Shown one piece after another: positions 33,804 through 41,116 of a DNA stretch of 41,683 nucleotides. Made by a program: the position numbers and the translations under genes. Source of the DNA: JBELHJ01 sp042091495 (GTDB lineage Bacteria; Bacteroidota; Bacteroidia; Flavobacteriales; Flavobacteriaceae); assembly GCA_042091495.1 (NCBI GenBank), contig JBELHJ010000018.1:1-41683 (forward strand), given 5' to 3'. Within the stretch, counting starts at the first letter, position 1; every line of letters begins with the position of its first letter. A model generated the notes under the pieces. The model searched no databases, was not told the origin of the DNA, and saw only the letters and a list, made by a program, of their open reading frames with translations.

Positions 33804-35630
33804 ATGATTGAATTAGCAGGAATTATTATTCTAGGCATTTTGGCTCAGTGGTTTGCGTGGAAATTTAAACTTCCAGCAATTCTGCCTTTAATTTTAATTG
33901 GTTTATTGGTAGGTCCTATTTCTGCGGAATTCTTTAGTGAAGATGGCAGCAAATGGATTGAACCCGTTTGGAATGGTGAAAAAGGGCTATTTCCAGGTGA
34001 AGGGCTTTATTATTTTGTGTCACTAGCTATTAGTATTATATTATTTGAAGGGGGGTTAACACTTAAACGAAGCGAAATAAAAAGCGTTGGCCCAGTAATT
34101 ACAAAACTCATAACTATAGGTCCTATTATTACCTTTTTTGGTGCCGGTTTTGTTGCGAATTATTTGTTTGGTTTAAGTTTAGAAATGTCGTTTTTATTTG
34201 CGGCATTGGTTATTGTTACCGGTCCTACCGTTATAGCACCAATTTTACGTAATATCCCATTAAAAAAGGACATATCAACGGTACTTAAATGGGAAGGTAT
34301 TCTTATTGATCCCATTGGCGCTTTGGTAGCGGTATTAGTTTTCGAATTCATTACTGTTGAAGGTGATTCCGGGTTTACCAAAACAGCACTTATAGAGTTT
34401 TTAAAAATTATTTTATTTGGCGTTACTTTTGGATTCACTTTTGCTCACGGTCTGGCCTTTGCCGTAAATAAAAAACTGGTGCCCCATTATTTGCTTAACG
34501 TAGTTTCATTATCTACAGTATTATTAGTGTATACCATATCAGATATATTTGCGCATGAATCTGGACTTTTGGCTGTAGTAGTTATGGGTATGGTTTTGGG
34601 TAATGGGAAATTAGAAAGCATAAAAGAGCTCTTATATTTCAAAGAATCATTGAGCGTATTGCTGATATCTATTTTATTTATTCTTCTTGCAGCTAATATT
34701 ACCATAGAAGAAATGCTGTTATTATATCGCTGGGAAACGGCTGCTTTATTTTTATCGGTAGTACTTATTATAAGACCAATTTCAGTTTTTGTAAGCACCT
34801 ATGATTCCTCTTTGAAGATCAACGAACGCTTGTTTATTAGCTGGGTAGGCCCCAGAGGTATCGTTGCTGCTGGTATTGCTTCACTTTTTGGAAGCAAATT
34901 AATAAAACAAGGTGTTGAAGGCGCCGAGTATATTACCCCATTAGTATTTATGATTGTGTTGGGCACAGTACTGTTAAATGCCACCACTGCGCGATTTTTT
35001 GCTAAGATTTTAAGAGTTTTCTTAAAAAAATCTGGAGGGATTTTAATTTTTGGAGCTTCAGAGGTTTCCCAACTTCTAGGACAATACCTAGAAGAGAACG
35101 GCCGCCATGTTGTTTTAATGGATGGTAACCAGAATAATATTCAAAAAGCCAAAGAATTAGGACTGGAAGCAATTAACACCAATATATACTCAGACAATTT
35201 ACTCGATAACATCGAGCTAAACGATATGGGTTATATGATGGCATTAACTGCAAACCCTAAAATTAATGAGTTTGCTATTGATAAGTACGGCGCTCAATTT
35301 GGAGAAAATGGTGCATTTAGATTGGTAACTACCAAAGAAAAAGACAGTGACTCTGAAACACCAAAAGAAGGGTTGTTTTCGCCTAACGATGATTTTACAG
35401 TGCTAATAAATGCAGTGACTAAATATCCGTCTATACAAGAATTAGTCTTAGATAACTTTGACGCTTACAATAAATATATCAGTAGCATGCGCAAAGATCC
35501 CGAAACCGTTCCCGTATTTATAAAGGACGACTCTGGCGAACTTCACATTATAGCGTCTATAAAAAGCGCTGAAGCGGTAATAGGTAAGAAAAGTAAACTT
35601 GTATATTTAGGAAAACCCGTGAAATCCTAA
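33804..35630 (+). CDS. Sodium/proton antiporter (CPA1 type) with C-terminal TrkA-N domain
   Basis: The 608-residue product has about twelve membrane helices in its first 400 residues and the Na+/H+ exchanger core, including the GPISAEFF segment, LFEGGLTLKRSEIK near residue 82, GPTVIAPILRNIPLKK near residue 138 and SWVGPRGIVAAGIASLFGS near residue 345. The C-terminus from about residue 410 is a TrkA-N/RCK-like nucleotide-binding domain (GGILIFGASEVSQLLGQYLEENG, VVLMDGN), which may couple transport to nucleotide or ligand binding. It should exchange Na+ (or K+) for H+ at the inner membrane. It ends three bases from the convergent lepA stop with no terminator hairpin between. Confidence 0.92.
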   Translation: MIELAGIIILGILAQWFAWKFKLPAILPLILIGLLVGPISAEFFSEDGSKWIEPVWNGEKGLFPGEGLYYFVSLAISIILFEGGLTLKRSEIKSVGPVITKLITIGPIITFFGAGFVANYLFGLSLEMSFLFAALVIVTGPTVIAPILRNIPLKKDISTVLKWEGILIDPIGALVAVLVFEFITVEGDSGFTKTALIEFLKIILFGVTFGFTFAHGLAFAVNKKLVPHYLLNVVSLSTVLLVYTISDIFAHESGLLAVVVMGMVLGNGKLESIKELLYFKESLSVLLISILFILLAANITIEEMLLLYRWETAALFLSVVLIIRPISVFVSTYDSSLKINERLFISWVGPRGIVAAGIASLFGSKLIKQGVEGAEYITPLVFMIVLGTVLLNATTARFFAKILRVFLKKSGGILIFGASEVSQLLGQYLEENGRHVVLMDGNQNNIQKAKELGLEAINTNIYSDNLLDNIELNDMGYMMALTANPKINEFAIDKYGAQFGENGAFRLVTTKEKDSDSETPKEGLFSPNDDFTVLINAVTKYPSIQELVLDNFDAYNKYISSMRKDPETVPVFIKDDSGELHIIASIKSAEAVIGKKSKLVYLGKPVKS

Positions 35631-35633
35631 ATT

Positions 35634-37430
35634 TTAGTCATTAAGTTTTAAAACCGCCATAAAAGCCTGTTGCGGTATTTCTACATTACCCACTTGGCGC
35701 ATACGTTTCTTTCCTTTTTTCTGTTTTTCAAGAAGTTTTCGTTTTCTAGAAATATCTCCACCATAACATTTAGCAGTAACGTCTTTTCGAAGTGCTTTTA
35801 TGGTTTCTCTGGATATAATTTTAGCGCCAATAGCGGCTTGTACAGGAATATCAAATTGCTGACGCGGAATAAGCTCCTTTAGCTTTTCACATATTTTTTT
35901 ACCAATAGTATAAGCGTTATCTGCATGTATAAGGGCTGATAAGGCGTCTACAGACTGCGCATTAAGTAAAATATCTACTTTAACCAATTTTGAAGTACGC
36001 ATCCCTATTGGAGAATAATCAAAAGAGGCATAACCTTTAGATACCGTTTTTAAACGGTCGTAAAAATCAAAAACAATTTCAGCCAACGGCATATCAAAAA
36101 TCAACTCTACACGCTCTGGTGTCAAGTAATTTTGATTTCTAATCTCCCCTCTTTTTTCAATACATAAAGACATAACGTTTCCAACAAAATCTGCTTTAGT
36201 GATTATGGTAGCTTTAATGTAGGGCTCCTCTACCCTATCCAAACTTGATGGATCTGGAAGGTCTGAAGGGTTGTTAACCAGTAAAATTTCCTCAGGATTT
36301 TTCTTAGTAAAAGCATGGTATGATACGTTAGGCACCGTAGTAATAACGGTCATGTTAAATTCACGTTCCAAACGCTCCTGAATAATTTCAAGATGCAGCA
36401 TACCCAAGAAACCACAACGGAAACCAAAACCTAGTGCTGCTGAGCTTTCTGGTGCAAATACCAACGAGGCATCATTAAGCTGCAGCTTTTCCATAGAGGC
36501 TCTTAATTCCTCATAATCTTCAGTATCTACGGGGTAAATTCCTGCAAAAACCATAGGTTTTACATCTTCGAAACCAGAGATGGCTTTATCTGTAGCCAAT
36601 TTAAAATCGGTAATGGTATCCCCTACTTTGACTTCACGGGCATCTTTAATACCTGTAATTAAGTAGCCAACATCCCCTGCTTTAATTTCGGTTCTTGGAA
36701 CCTGATTTAATTTCAATGTTCCAATTTCATCGGCAAAATAATTATTGCCAGTAGCCATAAACTTTATGTTTTGGTTCTTTTTTATAGAACCATTAACCAC
36801 TCTAAAATAGGTTTCAACTCCGCGAAACGGATTGTAAACTGAATCAAAGATTAGTGCCTGTAATGGCGCCTCAGGATCTCCAGATGGTGCAGGTACACGC
36901 TCTATAATAGCCTCAAGAATTTCTTCAATACCAATACCGGTTTTAGCACTGGCTGGAATAACTTCTTCGGCATCACACCCTAATAAATCAACAATATCAT
37001 CGGTTACTTCCTCAGGATTAGCACTTGGCAAGTCAACTTTATTAAGCACCGGTATTATTTCCAAATCATTTTCAAGGGCCAAATACAAGTTAGAAATGGT
37101 TTGTGCTTGTATACTCTGTGCAGCATCTACAACCAATAATGCACCTTCACAAGCTGCAATAGATCTGGATACCTCATAAGAAAAATCAACGTGACCAGGG
37201 GTGTCTATTAAGTTTAACACATAGGTTTCGCCTTTATAATCATACTCCATTTGTATGGCGTGAGATTTAATAGTAATACCACGCTCACGCTCTAAATCCA
37301 TACTGTCTAAAAGCTGGGCTTGCTTTTCGCGTTCTGTAACAGAACCGGTAGCGTCTAGTAAGCGATCAGCCAGGGTACTTTTACCGTGATCAATATGTGC
37401 AATAATGCAAAAATTTCTAATGTGCTTCAT
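35634..37430 (-). CDS. lepA: Elongation factor 4 (LepA)
   Basis: The 598-residue GTPase is the ribosomal back-translocase LepA/EF4, implicated in elongation fidelity or initiation-complex biogenesis. The N-terminal G domain shows AHIDHGKSTLADRL (G1), RGITIKSHAIQM (G2), DTPGHVDF (G3) and NKVDLPSA (G4). The LepA-specific C-terminus is present (GGDISRKRKLLEKQKKGKKRM). Length is standard. A TATATTTG promoter element at 37460-37467 stands 30 bases before the ATG. Third-position GC is visibly higher here than in the rnr-rpiB block. It converges with the antiporter gene. Confidence 0.98.
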   Translation of the reverse strand: MKHIRNFCIIAHIDHGKSTLADRLLDATGSVTEREKQAQLLDSMDLERERGITIKSHAIQMEYDYKGETYVLNLIDTPGHVDFSYEVSRSIAACEGALLVVDAAQSIQAQTISNLYLALENDLEIIPVLNKVDLPSANPEEVTDDIVDLLGCDAEEVIPASAKTGIGIEEILEAIIERVPAPSGDPEAPLQALIFDSVYNPFRGVETYFRVVNGSIKKNQNIKFMATGNNYFADEIGTLKLNQVPRTEIKAGDVGYLITGIKDAREVKVGDTITDFKLATDKAISGFEDVKPMVFAGIYPVDTEDYEELRASMEKLQLNDASLVFAPESSAALGFGFRCGFLGMLHLEIIQERLEREFNMTVITTVPNVSYHAFTKKNPEEILLVNNPSDLPDPSSLDRVEEPYIKATIITKADFVGNVMSLCIEKRGEIRNQNYLTPERVELIFDMPLAEIVFDFYDRLKTVSKGYASFDYSPIGMRTSKLVKVDILLNAQSVDALSALIHADNAYTIGKKICEKLKELIPRQQFDIPVQAAIGAKIISRETIKALRKDVTAKCYGGDISRKRKLLEKQKKGKKRMRQVGNVEIPQQAFMAVLKLND

Positions 37431-37459
37431 ATAATAGGGCCCTCGGGATTTTGTAGCTG

Positions 37460-37467
37460 CAAATATA
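37460..37467 (-). promoter_or_regulatory. Promoter -7 element of lepA
   Basis: TATATTTG on the minus strand, an exact TAnnTTTG match, 29 bases before the lepA ATG; the leader is notably GC-rich for this genome. Confidence 0.55.
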
Positions 37468-37586
37468 GTGTATTCTTTAGCTTAATTGTAGCTTTTCATT
37501 TCAAAATAATAACTATCAAAGGGTTATGAGTTTTATTTACAATTGAGCTTAACCTCTTAAAAATGTTCTTATTACTTAAAAATATG

Positions 37587-37594
37587 TAATTTTG
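37587..37594 (+). promoter_or_regulatory. Promoter -7 element of dusB
   Basis: TAATTTTG, an exact TAnnTTTG match, 17 bases before the dusB TTG start. Confidence 0.55.
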
Positions 37595-37611
37595 CACAAA
37601 AATTTACGACG

Positions 37612-38604
37612 TTGGTTAAAATAGATCAAATAGAACTTCCAGATTTTCCATTGCTATTAGCGCCCATGGAAGATGTAAGTGATCCACCGTTTAGAGCACT
37701 TTGTAAAGAACAAGGTGCCGATGTGGTTTACACGGAGTTTATTTCAAGTGAGGGTTTAATTCGTGAGGCTGCCAAAAGCACCATGAAGCTTGATATCTAT
37801 GAAAAAGAACGTCCGGTTGGAATTCAGATTTTTGGTGCAAACTTAGACAGCATGCTACGTTCTGTAGAAATTGTTGAGGCTTCAAAGCCAGATATTATTG
37901 ATATAAACTTTGGGTGTCCTGTAAAAAAAGTAGTAAGCAAAGGTGCAGGAGCAGGCATTTTAAAAGATATAGATTTAATGGTGAAGCTTACCGAAGCTAT
38001 GGTTAAGCACACCCATTTACCAATTACTGTAAAAACCCGTTTGGGCTGGGACCATGATTCCATTCGTATTGTTGAGGTGGCAGAACGCCTTCAAGATGTA
38101 GGCTGTAAAGCCATTGCGATACACGGAAGAACCCGCGCACAGATGTATAAAGGTCATGCCAATTGGGGACCTATTGCTGAGGTAAAAAATAACCCAAGAA
38201 TGCATATTCCTGTATTTGGTAATGGTGATGTAGATTCTCCAGAGCGTGCCGTAGAAATGCGAGATCTATACGGGTTAGATGGTGCCATGATTGGCCGTGC
38301 CACTATAGGGAACCCTTGGTTTTTTAAACAAGTAAAACATTATATTGCTACAGGTATCCATTTGTCACCAATAACTTTAGAAGAGCGCGTAGATGCGGCC
38401 AGACGTCATTTACAAATGGCCATAGATTGGAAAGGTGAAAAATTAGGGGTGTTTGAAACCAGAAGGCATTACACCAATTATTTTAAGGGTATTCCAGACT
38501 TTAAACCTTATCGTACAAAAATGGTTACTAGTGATGACAGCAAGGATGTTTTTGATACGTTTGATGAAGTTTTAGAAACCTTTGCTCACCACCAGTTTGC
38601 TTAA
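37612..38604 (+). CDS. dusB: tRNA-dihydrouridine synthase (DusB-like)
   Basis: The 330-residue flavoenzyme reduces specific uridines to dihydrouridine in tRNA D-loops. Family signatures are LLAPMEDVSDPPFRALCKEQG at the start, INFGCPVKKVVSKGAGAGIL near residue 98 with the catalytic Cys, TVKTRLGWD near residue 140, AIHGRTRAQMYKG near residue 165 and GNGDVDSPERA near residue 203, with DGAMIGRATIGNPWFF. The start is TTG at 37612 (MVKIDQI), close to a promoter element at 37587-37594. It overlaps the convergent permease gene by four bases (TTAA serves both stops). Third-position GC is higher than in the AT-rich block (9 of the first 40 codons after the start). Confidence 0.95.
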   Translation: MVKIDQIELPDFPLLLAPMEDVSDPPFRALCKEQGADVVYTEFISSEGLIREAAKSTMKLDIYEKERPVGIQIFGANLDSMLRSVEIVEASKPDIIDINFGCPVKKVVSKGAGAGILKDIDLMVKLTEAMVKHTHLPITVKTRLGWDHDSIRIVEVAERLQDVGCKAIAIHGRTRAQMYKGHANWGPIAEVKNNPRMHIPVFGNGDVDSPERAVEMRDLYGLDGAMIGRATIGNPWFFKQVKHYIATGIHLSPITLEERVDAARRHLQMAIDWKGEKLGVFETRRHYTNYFKGIPDFKPYRTKMVTSDDSKDVFDTFDEVLETFAHHQFA

Positions 38605-39803
38605 CTACTAAGAAAATCGGCTTTAATTCTCATAGAGGCTAATTTAGCAGCGCCCAAACCCAACACGGTTATGGTTGTTAATACCACTAAAATATTTATA
38701 AACTGTAGTTTGACCGGGTAGGGCAGGTTAGGGGTAATCATTACCCATTGGGTTTTTAGTTGAAAACCAACTAAAAGTACCCCAAGTAAAAGTCCAGTAA
38801 CGCCACTTATAAATACCATTAAGCTGCCTTGTAAAAAGAAAATTTGTTTAATCTTTTTGAGTGGCATGCCTAGGTTATATAGGGTGTGCAAAGAGTTCTT
38901 TTTATCAATAATCATCATGATTAGTACCCCAATAATATTGAACAACGCAATAATTATTACTAGCGTAAAAATAAAATATACCGCCAGGTGTTCTGTTTTA
39001 AGCATTTTATAGAGCGAATCATTAAGCTGGGCCCTATTTTTTACAATAAAACGGGTATTAAAATGTTCTTGTAAACGCGTTTTAAGGTCATCTATATCAG
39101 TATCATTAAGGGTTTTAATAGCGATGGCAGTAGCTTGATTTTTTTCATACCCCAACAGTTCTTGACCCAGCTCAATGGGCGCAAAAACATGATTGGTATT
39201 AACTTGCTCATTAATATCAAAAACAGCAGTATTTACTACACTAATTTTTTTAAACGCCTTGTTAAGGTTGGTAATTTGACCTTTTCCGGGCTTAGGCACC
39301 ATAAACGAAATACGCTTAGAAATGTCCATAACGCCAAAACCTAGGTTAGAGGCTATACCTATTCCTGAGACAATTTGCGGACTATTAGCATCAAACCAAT
39401 TCCCAACAATTAGCATGGTATCTACAGCAATAACATTAAGATAATTGTCATCAACACCTTTAATGTTTACTAATAAATGCTTGTCGTCACATTGTAAAAC
39501 AGCACGCTCTTCTATTAAATTAGAAAAATTTGCTATTTCAGGTTGTGCTTTTAAATAAGCAACATCTTCTGGTAAAACTATAAATGATTTCCCCTTTTGG
39601 GGTACTATTTTTAAATCGGGATCTGCTAAAGAGGCAAACTGCAAGCTAAAATCCTTAAGACCAGCAAAACCAGAAAGCACTACAAATAATGCGGCCGCAG
39701 CAATAACAGTTCCAATTGCCGCTATGGCAGTCATAATGTTTATAGCATTATTGCTGCTTTTAGAAAACACATAGCGTTTGGCAATGTAAAAAGGAAGTTG
39801 CAA
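38601..39803 (-). CDS. ABC transporter permease of the FtsX / LolC-LolE type
   Basis: The 400-residue product has one N-terminal helix (about residues 21-48, ending LFVVLSGFAGLKDFS), a large extracytoplasmic domain and three C-terminal helices (around 275-300, 318-345 and 363-388), the MacB/FtsX topology. The N-terminus LPFYIAKRYVFSKSSNNAINIM is the LolC/LolE pattern of lipoprotein-releasing permeases in Bacteroidota. It would extract lipoproteins from the inner membrane with an ATPase encoded elsewhere. The start is a TTG immediately after the rbfA TAA (TAATTG), so translation is coupled to rbfA. The final bases overlap dusB. Confidence 0.88.
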   Translation of the reverse strand: MQLPFYIAKRYVFSKSSNNAINIMTAIAAIGTVIAAAALFVVLSGFAGLKDFSLQFASLADPDLKIVPQKGKSFIVLPEDVAYLKAQPEIANFSNLIEERAVLQCDDKHLLVNIKGVDDNYLNVIAVDTMLIVGNWFDANSPQIVSGIGIASNLGFGVMDISKRISFMVPKPGKGQITNLNKAFKKISVVNTAVFDINEQVNTNHVFAPIELGQELLGYEKNQATAIAIKTLNDTDIDDLKTRLQEHFNTRFIVKNRAQLNDSLYKMLKTEHLAVYFIFTLVIIIALFNIIGVLIMMIIDKKNSLHTLYNLGMPLKKIKQIFFLQGSLMVFISGVTGLLLGVLLVGFQLKTQWVMITPNLPYPVKLQFINILVVLTTITVLGLGAAKLASMRIKADFLSS

Positions 39804-40193
39804 TTATGTTTTTTTTCTTTTCTCTAGTAATTCGGGATCTATTATTGGATTATCCTCACCCTTAAGAGAACGTTCAATACCATCTATATATTCTAAAGAG
39901 TCGTCAATAAAAAACTCGAGATGCGGCATACGTCTTAACTGGTGTCTGGTACGTTGTGACATTTCGTGACGAATTAATGGTGTATTAGAACGAATACCTT
40001 CTAGTAATTCTTGGGCTTTATCATTAGGGAAAACACTAAGGTATACTTTGGCAATAGAAAGATCTACGGTAACCTTAACTTTACTAACAGAAATAATTAC
40101 CCCTTGCATGCCTCCTCTAGCAGCACCCTGCAATACATCAACAAGATCTTGTTGAAGCAGGCCGCCTATTTTCTTTTGTCTGTTACTTTCCAT
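39804..40193 (-). CDS. rbfA: Ribosome-binding factor A
   Basis: The 129-residue product is RbfA, a KH-fold protein that binds 16S rRNA helix regions and helps mature the 30S subunit. Family features are ESNRQKKIGGLLQQDLVDVL at the start, SVSKVKVTVDLSIAKVYLSVFP in the middle and HELRRMPHLEFFIDDSLEYID-type sequence (here RHQLRRMPHLEFFIDDS) near residue 85-105. The start is supported by the family N-terminus. A TACTTTTG promoter element ends only four bases before the ATG, implying a leaderless mRNA. It is followed directly by the permease gene, with which it probably forms a two-gene operon. Confidence 0.95.
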   Translation of the reverse strand: MESNRQKKIGGLLQQDLVDVLQGAARGGMQGVIISVSKVKVTVDLSIAKVYLSVFPNDKAQELLEGIRSNTPLIRHEMSQRTRHQLRRMPHLEFFIDDSLEYIDGIERSLKGEDNPIIDPELLEKRKKT

Positions 40194-40197
40194 GCTA

Positions 40198-40205
40198 CAA
40201 AAGTA
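40198..40205 (-). promoter_or_regulatory. Promoter -7 element of rbfA, placed for a leaderless mRNA
   Basis: TACTTTTG on the minus strand, an exact TAnnTTTG match, separated from the rbfA ATG by four bases, the same spacing as at holB. Confidence 0.6.
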
Positions 40206-40270
40206 AACTATAATTTAAAGATTATTTTAAATTTATAAATAATATTAAAATGCCCTTAATTTTAAAACGT

Positions 40271-40675
40271 ATGCAAAAAATAGAACATATTGGTATAGCT
40301 GTTAGTAATATAGAGGAGGCTTCTAAAACTTATGAGGCGCTTTTAAACAGCAAGGTATACAAAACAGAAACTGTTGCCTCGGAAGGGGTTATTACGGCAT
40401 TTTTAAAAACGGGGCCTAATAAAATTGAGTTATTAGAGGCAGCACATGCCGATAGCCCTATTGCTAAATTTATTGCCAAGAAAGGGGAGGGGATCCACCA
40501 TATTGCCTTTGCGGTACATGACATAAAAGCGGAGGTTAAACGCCTTAAAGACGAAGGGTTTCACATTATTAATGAGACCCCTAAGCGCGGTGCCGACGGC
40601 AAGTGGGTGGTTTTTGTTCACCCCAAAGATAGTAATGGGGTGCTTGTAGAGTTATGCCAAGACATTATTGAATAA
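40271..40675 (+). CDS. mce: Methylmalonyl-CoA epimerase
   Basis: From the ATG at 40271 the product has 134 residues and matches the vicinal-oxygen-chelate (VOC) epimerase that interconverts (R)- and (S)-methylmalonyl-CoA in propionate metabolism. Family features are KIEHIGIAVSNIEEA at the start with the first metal-binding His, GPNKIELLEAA with Glu, GEGIHHIAFAV with the second His near residue 80, and GVLVELCQ with the last Glu. An upstream ATG at 40250 would add seven residues (MPLILKR) not seen in the family, so it is not preferred. The gene is divergent from rbfA; no promoter match was found. The mutase subunits are not in the window. Confidence 0.93.
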   Translation: MQKIEHIGIAVSNIEEASKTYEALLNSKVYKTETVASEGVITAFLKTGPNKIELLEAAHADSPIAKFIAKKGEGIHHIAFAVHDIKAEVKRLKDEGFHIINETPKRGADGKWVVFVHPKDSNGVLVELCQDIIE

Positions 40676-40703
40676 ATTATTTGTACAAATTCAAAATAAG
40701 TAT

Positions 40704-40711
40704 TAATATTG
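40704..40711 (+). promoter_or_regulatory. Probable promoter of the CAT-anticodon tRNA
   Basis: TAATATTG matches TAnnTTTG at all but one of the fixed positions, and TTG at 40681-40683 stands 20 bases upstream as a -33 element. The -7 element ends 11 bases before the tRNA. Confidence 0.45.
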
Positions 40712-40722
40712 CAGCCCTTTTA

Positions 40723-40796
40723 GGTCCCATAGCTCAGCTGGTTAGAGCACCTGACTCATAATCAGGGGGTCCTTGGTTCGAGCCCAAGTGGGACCA
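40723..40796 (+). tRNA. tRNA with CAT anticodon (elongator Met, or Ile2 if modified)
   Basis: The acceptor stem GGTCCCA/TGGGACC, a D arm with AGCTCAGCTGGTTAGAGC, the anticodon stem-loop CCTGA-CTCATAA-TCAGG with CAT at 40757-40759 and a T arm with GGTTCGAGCC are complete; discriminator A; CCA is not encoded. G1-C72 excludes the initiator. C4-G69 and C5-G68 resemble the E. coli tRNA-Ile2 determinants for lysidine synthase, so the identity Met or Ile2 stays open. Confidence 0.9.
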
Positions 40797-40801
40797 CCTT
40801 G

Positions 40802-40829
40802 AAGCACTTACGTTAGTAGGTGCTTTTTT
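40802..40829 (+). terminator. Intrinsic terminator of the CAT-anticodon tRNA
   Basis: AAGCACTTAC and GTAGGTGCTT pair over ten bases (one G-T) around GTTA, followed by seven T. It lies six bases after the tRNA. Confidence 0.85.
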
Positions 40830-40884
40830 TGTTTTACATAATCAATATTTAGTTAAAGAGTAACGGTTGTTAATTCCTATAAAC

Positions 40885-40914
40885 AAGCCTTTCTATAACA
40901 GTAGGGCTTTTTTT
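40885..40914 (+). terminator. Possible second terminator-like hairpin
   Basis: AAGCC and GGCTT pair around a CTA/TAG inner stem with a three-base bulge, followed by seven T. No gene that it would end is visible, apart from the lost gene suggested by the fragment at 40928-41011. Confidence 0.35.
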
Positions 40915-40927
40915 ATGACTTTTTAGC

Positions 40928-41011
40928 ATCACCATTACAGAAGAAAGCTATGGTAAAATTGTGCAGAAAAAAGTAAGTGAGCAAATGAAAAGATTACAAA
41001 AATATATTTAA
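40928..41011 (+). pseudogene. Possible C-terminal remnant of a lost gene
   Basis: Twenty-seven codons read ITITEESYGKIVQKKVSEQM and KRLQKYI before a TAA, with protein-like composition but a stop codon (TGA) a few codons upstream and no start. I do not recognise the family. The rest of 40830-41116 shows no gene; it is AT-rich leader for the gene at 41117, with no exact TAnnTTTG noticed. Confidence 0.2.
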
Positions 41012-41116
41012 AAACATAAATAAACAGATGAAATTTTTTAATTTTAGACAAATCCTTGATTTTTAGATTATTACATACATATTTCCATCTATTAAATCAA
41101 AATTTTTCCAAAAAAA

